A stretch of DNA of 46,696 bases from NCBI GenBank assembly GCA_009380095.1, contig WHSL01000018.1:1-46696 (forward strand), given 5' to 3'. Below, in pieces: positions 1-7,385 of the stretch. Numbering within the stretch: the first letter of the stretch is position 1; the number at the start of each line of letters is the position of its first letter. The notes beneath the pieces are model-generated. The model saw nothing but the letters and a program-made list of their open reading frames with translations. It was not told where the DNA came from and did no database searches. The position numbers and the translations under genes were made by a program. This DNA comes from Streptosporangiales bacterium (lineage in GTDB: Bacteria; Actinomycetota; Actinomycetes; Streptosporangiales; Streptosporangiaceae).

Positions 1-44
1 GGGGGCGAAGCCCCCTGGGCGGGGGCTACGGGGGCGGAGCCCCC
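1..44. repeat. two copies of a GGGGGC-N3-GCCCCC hairpin
   Basis: GGGGGCGAAGCCCCC lies at 1-15 and GGGGGCGGAGCCCCC at 30-44. Both are perfect 6-bp stems with a 3-nt loop, separated by another G-rich run. Such short G5C/GC5 hairpins are common dispersed intergenic elements in actinomycete genomes and often lie downstream of genes. The role here, terminator or simple repeat, is inference. Confidence 0.6.
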
Positions 45-108
45 GGGCTAACACCCCGAACGCCACCCCGGGAAGCCGCAACGGCGGCGAACAGGGGAAA
101 ACCCTGGC

Positions 109-158
109 GGAAGGCGGCGCGGGCGTACGCGACCCAGGAACGTACGCCCGCGCCTTCC
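109..158. terminator. long imperfect hairpin, possible terminator
   Basis: Left arm GGCGCGGGCGTACG (116-129) pairs perfectly with CGTACGCCCGCGCC (141-154). After a 3-nt bulge the stem continues with GGAA (109-112) against TTCC (155-158). The loop is 11 nt (130-140). There is no T-run, so this would be an actinomycete-style U-less terminator or a structural element. Confidence 0.45.
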
Positions 159-461
159 ATCCGCTCGCTCGCTAGGAGCGAACGGAGGCTTGTGTTGCCC
201 TATAGCCTCGCACAGTTGGCGGCTGGATCCACCCACTGTGGGAAACCTTGGGATGCACCAGACTACCCAGAACCTGGGGTGCGACACGCATTTCTCGCAT
301 AGAGGCGTTCGTCATGCTGCGCTTCCGGTGCTGCGTGGGGCCGATTGCGGTCATGCCGGGAAGCACGATGCACCGATCAGGGTCGGGCGCGTGCATGATG
401 GCCTCCCGGGGCATGGGTGCCGCTCAACTTCAGATTATCGAAGCCAGCACTGTGAGTGTCC

Positions 462-476
462 TAGACCATAGGTCTA
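462..476. promoter_or_regulatory. palindrome TAGACC-ATA-GGTCTA
   Basis: A perfect 6+6 bp inverted repeat with a 3-nt spacer lies in a locally A+T-richer stretch, so it looks like a regulator binding site. No gene start is visible on either side within 250 bp. Its half-sites resemble GntR-family half-sites but in the reversed order. The regulated gene is unknown. Confidence 0.3.
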
Positions 477-751
477 ATAACTGGGACAGTTCAAGTGCCG
501 TGTCACGCAATGTTGCCGTGGCGTCCGGCCGGCCGTGCGGTGATCCCAGGTGATCCCCCTGTCACCCTGGGCCTGGCCGGCGGAGGTCGGGGTGATGATG
601 GCGGTGAGACGGGCGGGCGTGGCCACGTTCCACGGTTCCCCCGAGGGTCGGACCGACCCCGGCGCGCACCCCTGCGCGGCGGGCAGACGCCGAGATCGAT
701 CCCCCCACTTGCTCCCCCCGGAACGGTCCGCGGGACGGGCGGCCGCCCCCC

Positions 752-955
752 TCACTCGGAGCGCTGCTGCGGGATGCCCGCCAGCAGGGCCCGAACCTCC
801 GCCTCACGGTAGCGGCGGTGGCCACCCAGGGTGCGAATCGACGTCAACTTGCCGGCCTTGGCCCAGCGAGTGACGGTCTTGGGGTCGACGCGGAACATGG
901 TGGCGACCTCCGCGGGCGTGAGCAGCGGCTCCGCCTCAGGCGTACGAGCTGACAT
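752..955 (-). CDS. bldC: BldC, MerR-like developmental regulator
   Basis: This 67-residue protein is a single winged-helix DNA-binding domain of the MerR/excisionase type, without the MerR dimerisation helix or effector domain. The helix-turn-helix lies at about residues 11-32 (LLTPAEVATMFRVDPKTVTR), followed by the wing RTLGGHRRYREAEVRALL. BldC of Streptomyces, which this matches almost residue for residue from memory, binds direct repeats cooperatively and represses early entry into development. The ATG at 955 was chosen over longer in-frame starts because AGGAGG sits about 12 nt upstream and the resulting length is the usual one for the family. The gene before it on the same strand is the conserved unknown at 1286-2197. 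Family identity is very secure; a developmental role in this organism is inferred by homology. Confidence 0.95.
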   Translation of the reverse strand: MSARTPEAEPLLTPAEVATMFRVDPKTVTRWAKAGKLTSIRTLGGHRRYREAEVRALLAGIPQQRSE

Positions 956-1285
956 TTGTGCGGCCTCTCCTCCTGGACCGAGACAGCGATCCTGAGTCCT
1001 TATCTTGGCGCGTGACCCCGGATGTCCCCTATGGCCGGGAAGGCCCATATTGGCATCACCCGAGGTGACTAGACAACCACGAAGAGCAACGGGCGGCGCG
1101 CGGGAAACGCCCGTACTGACCATGGTCGGGGTCACGCTGCGTGATTCTAGCGATACGTTTAGTCGCATCGCGGCGTATTCGGATAAAAGTCGGCGCTGAA
1201 GGACCGGAAATTCGGTTCGCGCTCGGGTTGCGGACTGCTGAAAGGCCGATCCCGCAAGGGATTTCGGGCTGTGGGCCGGAAGCGG
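956..1285 (-). promoter_or_regulatory. bldC upstream region
   Basis: These 330 bp between the start of bldC and the stop of the preceding minus-strand gene contain no gene. On the minus strand a TAGAAT hexamer (1144-1149) could be a -10 element, but no good -35 is obvious, so the promoter position is only a guess. The length fits a separate bldC promoter with a long leader. Confidence 0.3.
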
Positions 1286-2197
1286 TCAGTTCGCGGATTC
1301 CCTCGCTTGGACCGACTTCCAGCGGCCGGTCAACCGCTTGTACATGGCCATCGTGAGCTCCTCCTGACCGGTCTCGAGCCCGGTCAGAGCCGCCGCGACC
1401 TCCGCGACCGACTGGTCGGCCTGCAGCGCCGCGTCGTCGAGCAGGTGCACGAGCCCGCCGTAGTCGAGCTCCACCAGCGAGTGCGGGTGGAACTCCTCGA
1501 TCCAGCGACCGAGGTCGTCGATGTCGGCGAGTACGTCGCCGTCCCCGAGGCTACGCCTGATCACCGCCACCGCCCGCGCGACGCGGCGCCGCGCCTGCAC
1601 CATCGATGTGAGATACACGAGCGTACGGGTGGCCTCGGCGATCGGCGCCGCCGACGGCGCGGCGGCCGGCGGGGCGGCGTGCTTGCCCGCGGGCTGGTCC
1701 TCCACCGGCACCGGCTCGCCGTGCAGGACGAGCCGCCGCTCCGCGACGTCGAACGGCGCGAACCAGGCCGCGGGTATGTGCCAGGTCGAGGTCCGGATGT
1801 GCGTCACCATCGCACCGCCGCACTGCTGCCAGGCCGTGAACGCGGCGAGGATCTCCTCCGCCACGGCCGGCGGCACGAACGCGTCCATCAGCCCCGCCGG
1901 AGTGCCGGCCGCGAAGCGCTGGAACTGCTGCCAGGACCGCAGCCGCGTCTCACACGGGCAGATGTAGAGCTGATTGGCCGCATGCCGTACGTACGCCCGC
2001 CGATCCTCCCGGGCCGGCGCCACGATCGGCGGCACCGCGATCAGCCTGAGCAGCGCGTCCGTGTGCTCCTGGGCGAGGGTGCCGGCCTCCAGCGCGCGCT
2101 CCGGCGCGGAGGCGTACGCGGCCCACGCGCCGCGCTCCGGCTCGGGGTAGGCGGCCAGCGGCTCATACACGCGGAGATACGCGGCGTAGGGCAACAC
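1286..2197 (-). CDS. conserved actinobacterial protein of unknown function next to bldC
   Basis: A protein of about 303 residues with no domain I can name. The N-terminus LPYAAYLRVYEPLAAYPEPER and the cysteine-containing segment YICPCETRLRSWQQF are features I associate with a conserved unknown protein found beside bldC in actinomycetes. The middle (about residues 170-200) is Pro/Ala rich (AGKHAAPPAAAPSAAP) and probably disordered. The C-terminal half looks helical, ending in a basic segment (MYKRLTGRWKSVQ). There is no signal peptide or membrane segment, so it is probably cytoplasmic. Start: GTG at 2197 gives an N-terminus like that of homologues as I remember them. GTG at 2218 is also in frame, and neither has a strong ribosome binding site. 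It is divergent from vdh across 256 bp. Confidence 0.7.
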   Translation of the reverse strand: MLPYAAYLRVYEPLAAYPEPERGAWAAYASAPERALEAGTLAQEHTDALLRLIAVPPIVAPAREDRRAYVRHAANQLYICPCETRLRSWQQFQRFAAGTPAGLMDAFVPPAVAEEILAAFTAWQQCGGAMVTHIRTSTWHIPAAWFAPFDVAERRLVLHGEPVPVEDQPAGKHAAPPAAAPSAAPIAEATRTLVYLTSMVQARRRVARAVAVIRRSLGDGDVLADIDDLGRWIEEFHPHSLVELDYGGLVHLLDDAALQADQSVAEVAAALTGLETGQEELTMAMYKRLTGRWKSVQARESAN

Positions 2198-2453
2198 GAC
2201 GGCATCGTGACATGACACGCCGGGAACGCGCCGCAGAGGTGTCCGGAAGTTTTTCGGTCGTGTCCATCCCGCTTTCCGCGCACCGGATACCGAGGTATGC
2301 ATTGGATGTGATCAGTGGAGCGATACCGCGAAGATTCCGGATCACGGCTCCCCCGGAAAGGCCGCCGGTTTCGGCGCGGCGCAGCAGGACTTATCTACGC
2401 TGGGGAGTAGGCCGCCCGCACATCCAGCGGGCCGAGACACGGGAGTCACCACC

Positions 2454-3557
2454 GTGACCAACGTCTTCAGCGGCATGCCCCACAAGGGCGAAACGCAGGG
2501 ACACCATCCACAGGCACACGAGCAGGTGGTCTTCTGCTCGGACGAGCGCAGCGGGCTCCGCGCGATCATCGCGATCCACTCCACCGCGCTCGGCCCCTCC
2601 CTCGGCGGAACGCGGTTCTATCCGTACGCGTCGGAGGCGGCGGCGCTCGCCGACGTGCTGAACCTGTCCCGCGCCATGGCCTACAAGAACGCCATGGCCG
2701 GCCTGGACCTCGGCGGCGGCAAGGCGGTGATCATCGGCGATCCGGCGACGGACAAGTCCGAGCCGCTGCTGCGCGCGTACGGCCGCTTCGTCCAGTCGCT
2801 CTCCGGCCGCTACATCACGGCCTGCGACGTGGGCACGTACAGCGAGGACATGGATCTCATCGCGCGCGAGTGCGGCTACGTCACGGGCCGCACCGTGGAG
2901 CACGGCGGGGCCGGCGACTCCTCCATCCTCACCGCGTACGGGGTGTTCCAGGGCATGCGCGCGGCGGCCGAGCGGGTCTGGGGCACGCCGAGCCTCGCCG
3001 GGCGGACCGTCGGCATCGAGGGCGTGGGCAAGGTCGGCCACCGGCTCGTGGAGCACCTGCTTGAGGACGGGGCCCGGGTCGTGGTCACCGACGTCGCCCC
3101 GGCCGCGGTGGTGCGGGTGCGGGAGCGGCACCCCGAGGTCGAGGCGGTGCCGGACGATGCGGCGCTGGTGGCCCGGCAGCTCGATGTGTACTCCCCGTGC
3201 GCGCTCGGCGGCGCGCTGGACGACGACACCGTGGCGCGGCTGTCCGCGAAGGTCGTGTGCGGCGGCGCCAACAACCAGCTCGCGCACGCCGGCATAGAGA
3301 AGCAGCTCGCCGACCGCGGCATCCTGTACGCCCCCGACTACGTGGTCAACTCCGGCGGAGTGATCCAGGTGGCCGACGAGATCGAGGGCTTCAGCTTCGA
3401 GCGCGCCAAGACCAAGGCCACCCGGATCTACGACACCACCCGAGAGATCTTCCGGATCGCCGCCGAGGAGGGCGTGCCGCCCGTCGCGGCCGCCGACCGG
3501 ATGGCGGAACGGCGCATGTCGGAGGTCGGCCGGCTGAGCGGAATCTGGCTGCGCTGA
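2454..3557 (+). CDS. vdh: valine/leucine-type amino acid dehydrogenase
   Basis: A member of the Glu/Leu/Phe/Val dehydrogenase family, which oxidatively deaminates branched-chain amino acids to 2-oxoacids with NAD+. The glycine-rich substrate region [19 protein letters not shown] carries the two conserved lysines (about K78 and K90, the second catalytic). The Rossmann motif [13 protein letters not shown] starts near residue 185. The C-terminal NAD-domain signatures [10 protein letters not shown] and [13 protein letters not shown] are present. At 367 residues it has the family length. Streptomyces Vdh sits in the same place near bldC, which favours valine dehydrogenase over leucine dehydrogenase, though substrate cannot be read from sequence alone. 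The GTG start has a GGGAG ribosome binding site 10 nt upstream. Its product feeds the branched-chain dehydrogenase encoded at 29221-32821. Confidence 0.88.
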   Translation: MTNVFSGMPHKGETQGHHPQAHEQVVFCSDERSGLRAIIAIHSTALGPSLGGTRFYPYASEAAALADVLNLSRAMAYKNAMAGLDLGGGKAVIIGDPATDKSEPLLRAYGRFVQSLSGRYITACDVGTYSEDMDLIARECGYVTGRTVEHGGAGDSSILTAYGVFQGMRAAAERVWGTPSLAGRTVGIEGVGKVGHRLVEHLLEDGARVVVTDVAPAAVVRVRERHPEVEAVPDDAALVARQLDVYSPCALGGALDDDTVARLSAKVVCGGANNQLAHAGIEKQLADRGILYAPDYVVNSGGVIQVADEIEGFSFERAKTKATRIYDTTREIFRIAAEEGVPPVAAADRMAERRMSEVGRLSGIWLR

Positions 3558-3716
3558 TCGCCCGGCGACTCGTCCATACGACCTCCGGAATACCTCGCCG
3601 TCCGCGTGTCGGCACGTTCCGGCAGGCCACGATGCCGTCCCTGGGTACGGGCCCGCACCCGGGGCCGGTGTCGACTAAGCTACGCACTCGCACGGCGTAG
3701 GCGAGCCGGGCCAGAA

Positions 3717-3736
3717 ACGGGTACGGTAATACCCGT
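3717..3736. promoter_or_regulatory. inverted repeat ACGGGTA-N6-TACCCGT
   Basis: Perfect 7-bp arms (3717-3723 and 3730-3736) lie about 108 bp upstream of the DUF3073 gene, in the 287-bp non-coding gap after vdh. The position is right for an operator or promoter element, but the regulator is unknown and the match could be chance. Confidence 0.3.
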
Positions 3737-3844
3737 ACGTAAGCTGGCGCCTGTCGTCAGTAAGGTGGCGACCGTCAGCCAGGCATTGCGGTTTGCGAGT
3801 GATGTGGGGTCACGTGGGCCCCGTGCGTTGAGGGGGTCGAGCCA

Positions 3845-4081
3845 ATGGGGCGCGGCCGAGCCAAGGCCAAGCAGCAGAAGGTCGCCCGGCGGTTGAAGTA
3901 CAGCGGCGGTGGCACCGACCTGGACCGGCTGCGGTCAGAGCTCGGGGTTTCCGAGGACACGTCGTCGCACCAGGACGACTCTATCGGTGACCCTTACGAG
4001 GAAGACCTGGCCGAGCGCTACGCGGACTTCGCCGGCGACGAGGACATCGAGGACGGCCGACACGGCAACGGGCGTGCCTGA
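3845..4081 (+). CDS. DUF3073 family protein
   Basis: A small 78-residue protein of the DUF3073 family, widespread in actinobacteria and of unknown function. The very basic N-terminus MGRGRAKAKQQKVARRLKY is followed by an acidic half rich in Asp and Glu (SIGDPYEEDLAERYADFAGDEDIED). That is typical of small RNA- or ribosome-associated proteins, but no function is demonstrated. The ATG has a purine-rich GAGGGGG ribosome binding site. The gene stands alone between vdh and a strong terminator, convergent with purM, as in Streptomyces. Confidence 0.88.
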   Translation: MGRGRAKAKQQKVARRLKYSGGGTDLDRLRSELGVSEDTSSHQDDSIGDPYEEDLAERYADFAGDEDIEDGRHGNGRA

Positions 4082-4099
4082 GCCCGGACCCGCCTGATT

Positions 4100-4130
4100 C
4101 CGACCCAGCCCACGGGCTGGGTCGGTTTTT
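4100..4130 (+). terminator. rho-independent terminator after the DUF3073 gene
   Basis: An 11-bp perfect stem CCGACCCAGCC/GGCTGGGTCGG with loop CACG is followed directly by TTTTT on the plus strand. It lies 18 bp beyond the stop codon of the DUF3073 gene and separates it from convergent purM. Confidence 0.93.
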
Positions 4131-4168
4131 CGGGCGCCGTGGCCGGCCGACGCTGTCCCGTGCCGTGC

Positions 4169-5218
4169 TCAGGGTCGCGCGTGGTCGCCGGTGAGGTGGG
4201 CTTCGCCCGTGCCCTCGGTCGTCTCGCCGAGGATCCATGCGGGCACGCCGCGATCGGCGAGCAGCTCCAGGGCCGCGTCGGCCTGGCCGGCCGGGAGCAG
4301 CGCGGCCATGCCCACACCCATGTTGAAGGCGCTCTCCATCTCCCCGCGCGGGACGCCGCCGCGCTCCGCGAGCAGGCCGAAGATCGGAGCGGGGCGCCAG
4401 GTGGCGCGGTCCAGCCGGGCGTCCACGCCGGCCGGGAGTGAGCGGGCCAGGTTGGCGGCCAGCCCGCCGCCGGTGATGTGCGCGAAGGCGTGCACGTCGA
4501 GCTCCGCGCCGAGCGCCAGGCAGTCGCGGGCGTAGACGCGGGTCGGGGTGAGCAACTCCTCGCCGAGCGTACGGCCCAGCCCGCCGGGGTCGGCGGCCAG
4601 ATCCAGGCCCGCCTTGTCCACCACGAGCCGCGCCAGCGAGAAGCCGTTGGAGTGCAGCCCGGAGGAGGCCATGGCGATCACCGCGTCGCCGGGCCGGACC
4701 CGCTTCGGGCCCAGTACGGTGTCCGCCTCCACCACGCCGGTGCCCGCGCCGGCCAGGTCGTACTCCTCCGGCCCGAGCACGCCGGGATGTTCCGCCGTCT
4801 CGCCGCCGATCAGCGTGCAGCCCGCCTGGGCGCAGCCGTCCGCGATCCCGCCGACGATGGTGGCGATGCGCTCGGGCACCACCTTGCCGCAGGCGATGTA
4901 GTCGGTCATGAAGAGCGGCTCGGCGCCGCTCACCACGAGGTCGTCCACGACCATGGCGACGAGGTCGACGCCGATCGTGTCGTGCCGGTCCAGCCGCTGT
5001 GCCAGCACCACCTTGGTGCCCACGCCGTCGGTGGAGGTGGCCAGCAGCGGCCGCCGGTACCGGGTGACGTCCAGCGCGAACAGCCCGGCGAAGCCGCTCT
5101 CGTCGTCGACCACCTCGGGCCTGCGGGTACGGGCCAGCTTGTCGCGCATCAGCCGTACGGCGTGCTCGCCCGCGGCGATGTCCACCCCCGCGGAGGCATA
5201 GGAGATCTTCTCGGTCAC
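4169..5218 (-). CDS. purM: phosphoribosylformylglycinamidine cyclo-ligase (PurM)
   Basis: PurM converts FGAM to AIR with ATP, step five of de novo purine synthesis, in the cytoplasm. Recognised by YASAGVDIAAGEHAVRLM at the N-terminus, the ATP-binding segment LLATSTDGVGTKV, DLVAMVVDDLVVSGAEPLFM, GGETAEHPG, MASSGLHSNGFSLAR and HITGGGLAANLARSLP. At 349 residues it has the family length. The GTG start at 5218 gives the expected N-terminus VTEKISYASAGVDI. It follows purF by 40 bp on the same strand, so the two are probably co-transcribed. The purS-purQ-purL genes are in a separate cluster 15 kb away. Confidence 0.95.
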   Translation of the reverse strand: MTEKISYASAGVDIAAGEHAVRLMRDKLARTRRPEVVDDESGFAGLFALDVTRYRRPLLATSTDGVGTKVVLAQRLDRHDTIGVDLVAMVVDDLVVSGAEPLFMTDYIACGKVVPERIATIVGGIADGCAQAGCTLIGGETAEHPGVLGPEEYDLAGAGTGVVEADTVLGPKRVRPGDAVIAMASSGLHSNGFSLARLVVDKAGLDLAADPGGLGRTLGEELLTPTRVYARDCLALGAELDVHAFAHITGGGLAANLARSLPAGVDARLDRATWRPAPIFGLLAERGGVPRGEMESAFNMGVGMAALLPAGQADAALELLADRGVPAWILGETTEGTGEAHLTGDHARP

Positions 5219-5258
5219 CAGGTACTCATCCGATCCATCAGAAATGACGCGCGCGGGT

Positions 5259-6770
5259 CTACGGACGGCGCAGCGCGCCCTCGGCCCCGCCGCCCGCGGT
5301 GAGCTGCGCCACCCCGTCCGGCCCGGTACGGGCCGCGCCGACACCCTCGAGCAGGTGCTTGCCGCGCGCCTCCTCCTCCACCGGGATCGGGTACGCGCCG
5401 TCGAAGCACGCCCGGCAGAGCCGGTCCTTGCGGATCGTGGTGGCGGCGACGAGCTCGTCGAGGTCGATGAAGCCCAGCGAGTCGGCACCGATGGAGGCGC
5501 GGATCTCGTCCAGCGAGAGGTTGCCCGCGATCAGCTCGGCCTTGCTGGCGAAGTCGATGCCGTAGAAGCACGGCCAGAGCACCGGCGGGCTGGAGATCCG
5601 TACGTGCACCTCGGCGGCCCCGGCCTCGCGCAGCATCCGCACCAGGGCGCGCTGGGTGTTGCCGCGCACGATGGAGTCGTCCACCACGACGAGCCGCTGA
5701 TTGGCGATGACGTCGCGCAGCGGGTTCAGCTTGAGCCGGATGCCGAGCTGCCGGATGGTCTGGCTGGGCTGGATGAACGTGCGGCCCACGTAGGAGTTCT
5801 TGACCAGGCCCTGGCCGTACGGGATCCCGCTGGCCTCGGCGTAGCCGACCGCCGCGGGCGTACCGGACTCCGGCACCGGGATGACCAGGTCCGCCTCGAC
5901 CGGCCACTGCTTGGCGAGCCGGCGGCCCACCTCGACCCGGGTGGCGTGCACGCCCACCCCGGCGATCTTGGTGTCCGGCCGGGCCAGGTACACGTACTCG
6001 AACAGGCAGCCCTTGGGCTCGGCGGGGGCGAAGCGGCGGGACCGTACGCCATCGGCGTCGATCATGACGAGCTCGCCCGGCTCGATCTCGCGGACCACGG
6101 TGGCGCCCACGATGTCCAGCGCGGCGGTCTCGCTCGCCACCACCCAGCCGTTCTCCAGCCGGCCGAGCACGAGCGGGCGGACGCCGAGCGGGTCGCGCGC
6201 CGCGTACAGCGTGTGCTCGTCCATGAAGGCGAGCGAGTACGCCCCGCTGACCTGCGGCAGCACCTCGACGGCAGCCTCTTCGACGGTCAGCCCCGGGCGG
6301 CTGGCGAGCAGCGCGGTCAGCACCTCGGTGTCGGTGCTCGCGGTGAGCAGCCCCGGTTCCAGCAACCGCGCCAGCTCCGGGGTGTTGATCAGGTTGCCGT
6401 TGTGGCCGAGCGCGAGCCCGCCGTCGTCCACTGAGCGGAAGGTGGGCTGGGCGTTCTCCCACACCGAGGAACCGGTGGTGGAGTAGCGGCAGTGCCCGAC
6501 CGCGAGGTGCCCGCGGAGCGAGTTGAGCACCGCCTCGTCGAAAACCTGCGAGACCAGGCCCATGTCCTTGTAGACGACGATCCGCTGGCCATCGCTGACG
6601 GCGATGCCGGCGGACTCCTGGCCACGGTGTTGAAGGGCGTAAAGACCGAAGTACGTCAGCTTGCCGACCTCTTCGCCCGGAGCCCAGACGCCGAAGACGC
6701 CGCAGGCATCCTGCGGGCCACGGTCCTGGGGGTCGAGCTCGTGGGTCAGCCGCCCGTCGGGGTGAGGCAC
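5259..6770 (-). CDS. purF: amidophosphoribosyltransferase (PurF)
   Basis: PurF makes 5-phosphoribosylamine from PRPP and glutamine, the first committed step of purine synthesis. DACGVFGVW near residue 23 contains the cysteine that becomes the N-terminal nucleophile after removal of a 22-residue propeptide. LQHRGQESAGIAV and GHNGNLIN belong to the class II glutaminase domain. VVVDDSIVRGNTQ is the PRPP-binding loop. Cysteines in KGCLFEYVY, WPCFYGID and LCRACF match the four ligands of the [4Fe-4S] cluster of Bacillus-type PurF. GTG at 6770 gives the Streptomyces-like N-terminus VPHPDGRLTHELDP, though no strong ribosome binding site is visible. It is followed by purM. Confidence 0.95.
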   Translation of the reverse strand: MPHPDGRLTHELDPQDRGPQDACGVFGVWAPGEEVGKLTYFGLYALQHRGQESAGIAVSDGQRIVVYKDMGLVSQVFDEAVLNSLRGHLAVGHCRYSTTGSSVWENAQPTFRSVDDGGLALGHNGNLINTPELARLLEPGLLTASTDTEVLTALLASRPGLTVEEAAVEVLPQVSGAYSLAFMDEHTLYAARDPLGVRPLVLGRLENGWVVASETAALDIVGATVVREIEPGELVMIDADGVRSRRFAPAEPKGCLFEYVYLARPDTKIAGVGVHATRVEVGRRLAKQWPVEADLVIPVPESGTPAAVGYAEASGIPYGQGLVKNSYVGRTFIQPSQTIRQLGIRLKLNPLRDVIANQRLVVVDDSIVRGNTQRALVRMLREAGAAEVHVRISSPPVLWPCFYGIDFASKAELIAGNLSLDEIRASIGADSLGFIDLDELVAATTIRKDRLCRACFDGAYPIPVEEEARGKHLLEGVGAARTGPDGVAQLTAGGGAEGALRRP

Positions 6771-6840
6771 GGTTCCGAGTCTATCCGTCCGTGGCGTGCC
6801 CGAATCACCCCGTGTGGCCGATCCCCATCTCCCGACCCGG

Positions 6841-7290
6841 TCAGCGAACCGGCAGGTAGCCGGACAGATCGGCGCGTGACCCACTGGCCCGTACGCGTCC
6901 CGCCGCCATCGCGTCCGCCCACGCGAGCCGGCCGGAGGCGAGGCCGAGCCAGGTCCGCGCGTCGGTCTCGATCACGTTCGGCGGGGTGCCGCGCGTGTGC
7001 CGCGGGCCCTCCACGCATTGCACGGCGGCGTACGGCGGCACCCGCACCTCCACCGCGTGCCCGGGCGCGAGCTCGGCGAGGCGGCCCAGCTGGGACCGGA
7101 CCGCCGCCTTCTCCGCGACCCGGACCGGACGGGCTCCGGCGTCGTACGCGTCCAGGACGGCGGCGAGCAGCGCGGCCCGTACGGCGCCGAGCGTCGCCGG
7201 GCCGTCGTACGGGCGACTCCCGCGCTCCTCCAGCTGCGCGTCGAGGGCGCCGCGCAGGCGCTCCACGCGATCGGTACGTGCCACGAGCAC
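6841..7290 (-). CDS. sterol-carrier-type (SCP2-like) protein
   Basis: A 149-residue protein matching the C-terminal domain of the actinobacterial sterol carrier family proteins usually found beside purF. The diagnostic stretch is [29 protein letters not shown], followed by [36 protein letters not shown]. The longer family members carry an N-terminal DinB/maleylpyruvate-isomerase-like helical bundle of roughly 100 residues. Here only a short helical N-terminus precedes the SCP domain, so this is a short form. Start: GTG at 7290; a second in-frame GTG two codons later is possible. Probably cytoplasmic. The ligand is unknown. It lies 70 bp upstream of purF on the same strand and may share its transcript. 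Confidence 0.75.
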   Translation of the reverse strand: MLVARTDRVERLRGALDAQLEERGSRPYDGPATLGAVRAALLAAVLDAYDAGARPVRVAEKAAVRSQLGRLAELAPGHAVEVRVPPYAAVQCVEGPRHTRGTPPNVIETDARTWLGLASGRLAWADAMAAGRVRASGSRADLSGYLPVR

Positions 7291-7306
7291 TCAACCTACT
7301 GCGCCC

Positions 7307-7350
7307 GTTCAGGCAGCGTTCACCCCGGCGGCACGGGCCCCGTCTAGAGT
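7307..7350 (+). promoter_or_regulatory. PHO box and promoter of the PhoX gene
   Basis: Two adjacent 11-bp direct repeat units, GTTCAGGCAGC (7307-7317) and GTTCACCCCGG (7318-7328), match the GTTCA-based direct repeat bound by PhoP in Streptomyces. A TAGAGT hexamer at 7345-7350 fits a -10 element. The second repeat lies where the -35 would be, the usual arrangement for PhoP-activated promoters. The downstream gene encodes a phosphatase, which strengthens the call. Confidence 0.75.
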
Positions 7351-7385
7351 CCTCGCGGACTCAACTGGACATCGCAGGAGGAATC

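Larger units (their letters stand above)
1..751. other. gene-free stretch upstream of the bldC stop codon
   Basis: No open frame here has a convincing start, codon use or recognisable product. Bases 180-520 are visibly poorer in G+C than the rest, which is typical of non-coding DNA in such genomes. The stretch holds a pair of G5C/GC5 hairpins, a long imperfect hairpin at 109-158 and a 15-bp palindrome at 462-476. An 80-codon frame on the minus strand (172-414) was considered, but it matches no family I know. The gene to the left of the window is not visible. Confidence 0.6.

Noticed and set aside
172-414. An 80-codon minus-strand frame in the gene-free left end
   Set aside because: No ribosome binding site, no family resemblance, and a composition closer to non-coding DNA. 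A real small gene cannot be fully excluded.
6492-7385. Long upstream extension of the PhoX reading frame
   Set aside because: It is antisense to purF and the SCP-like gene, is compositionally Arg/Ala/Pro rich like typical high-GC shadows, and the GTG at 7386 has an ideal ribosome binding site and PHO-box promoter.
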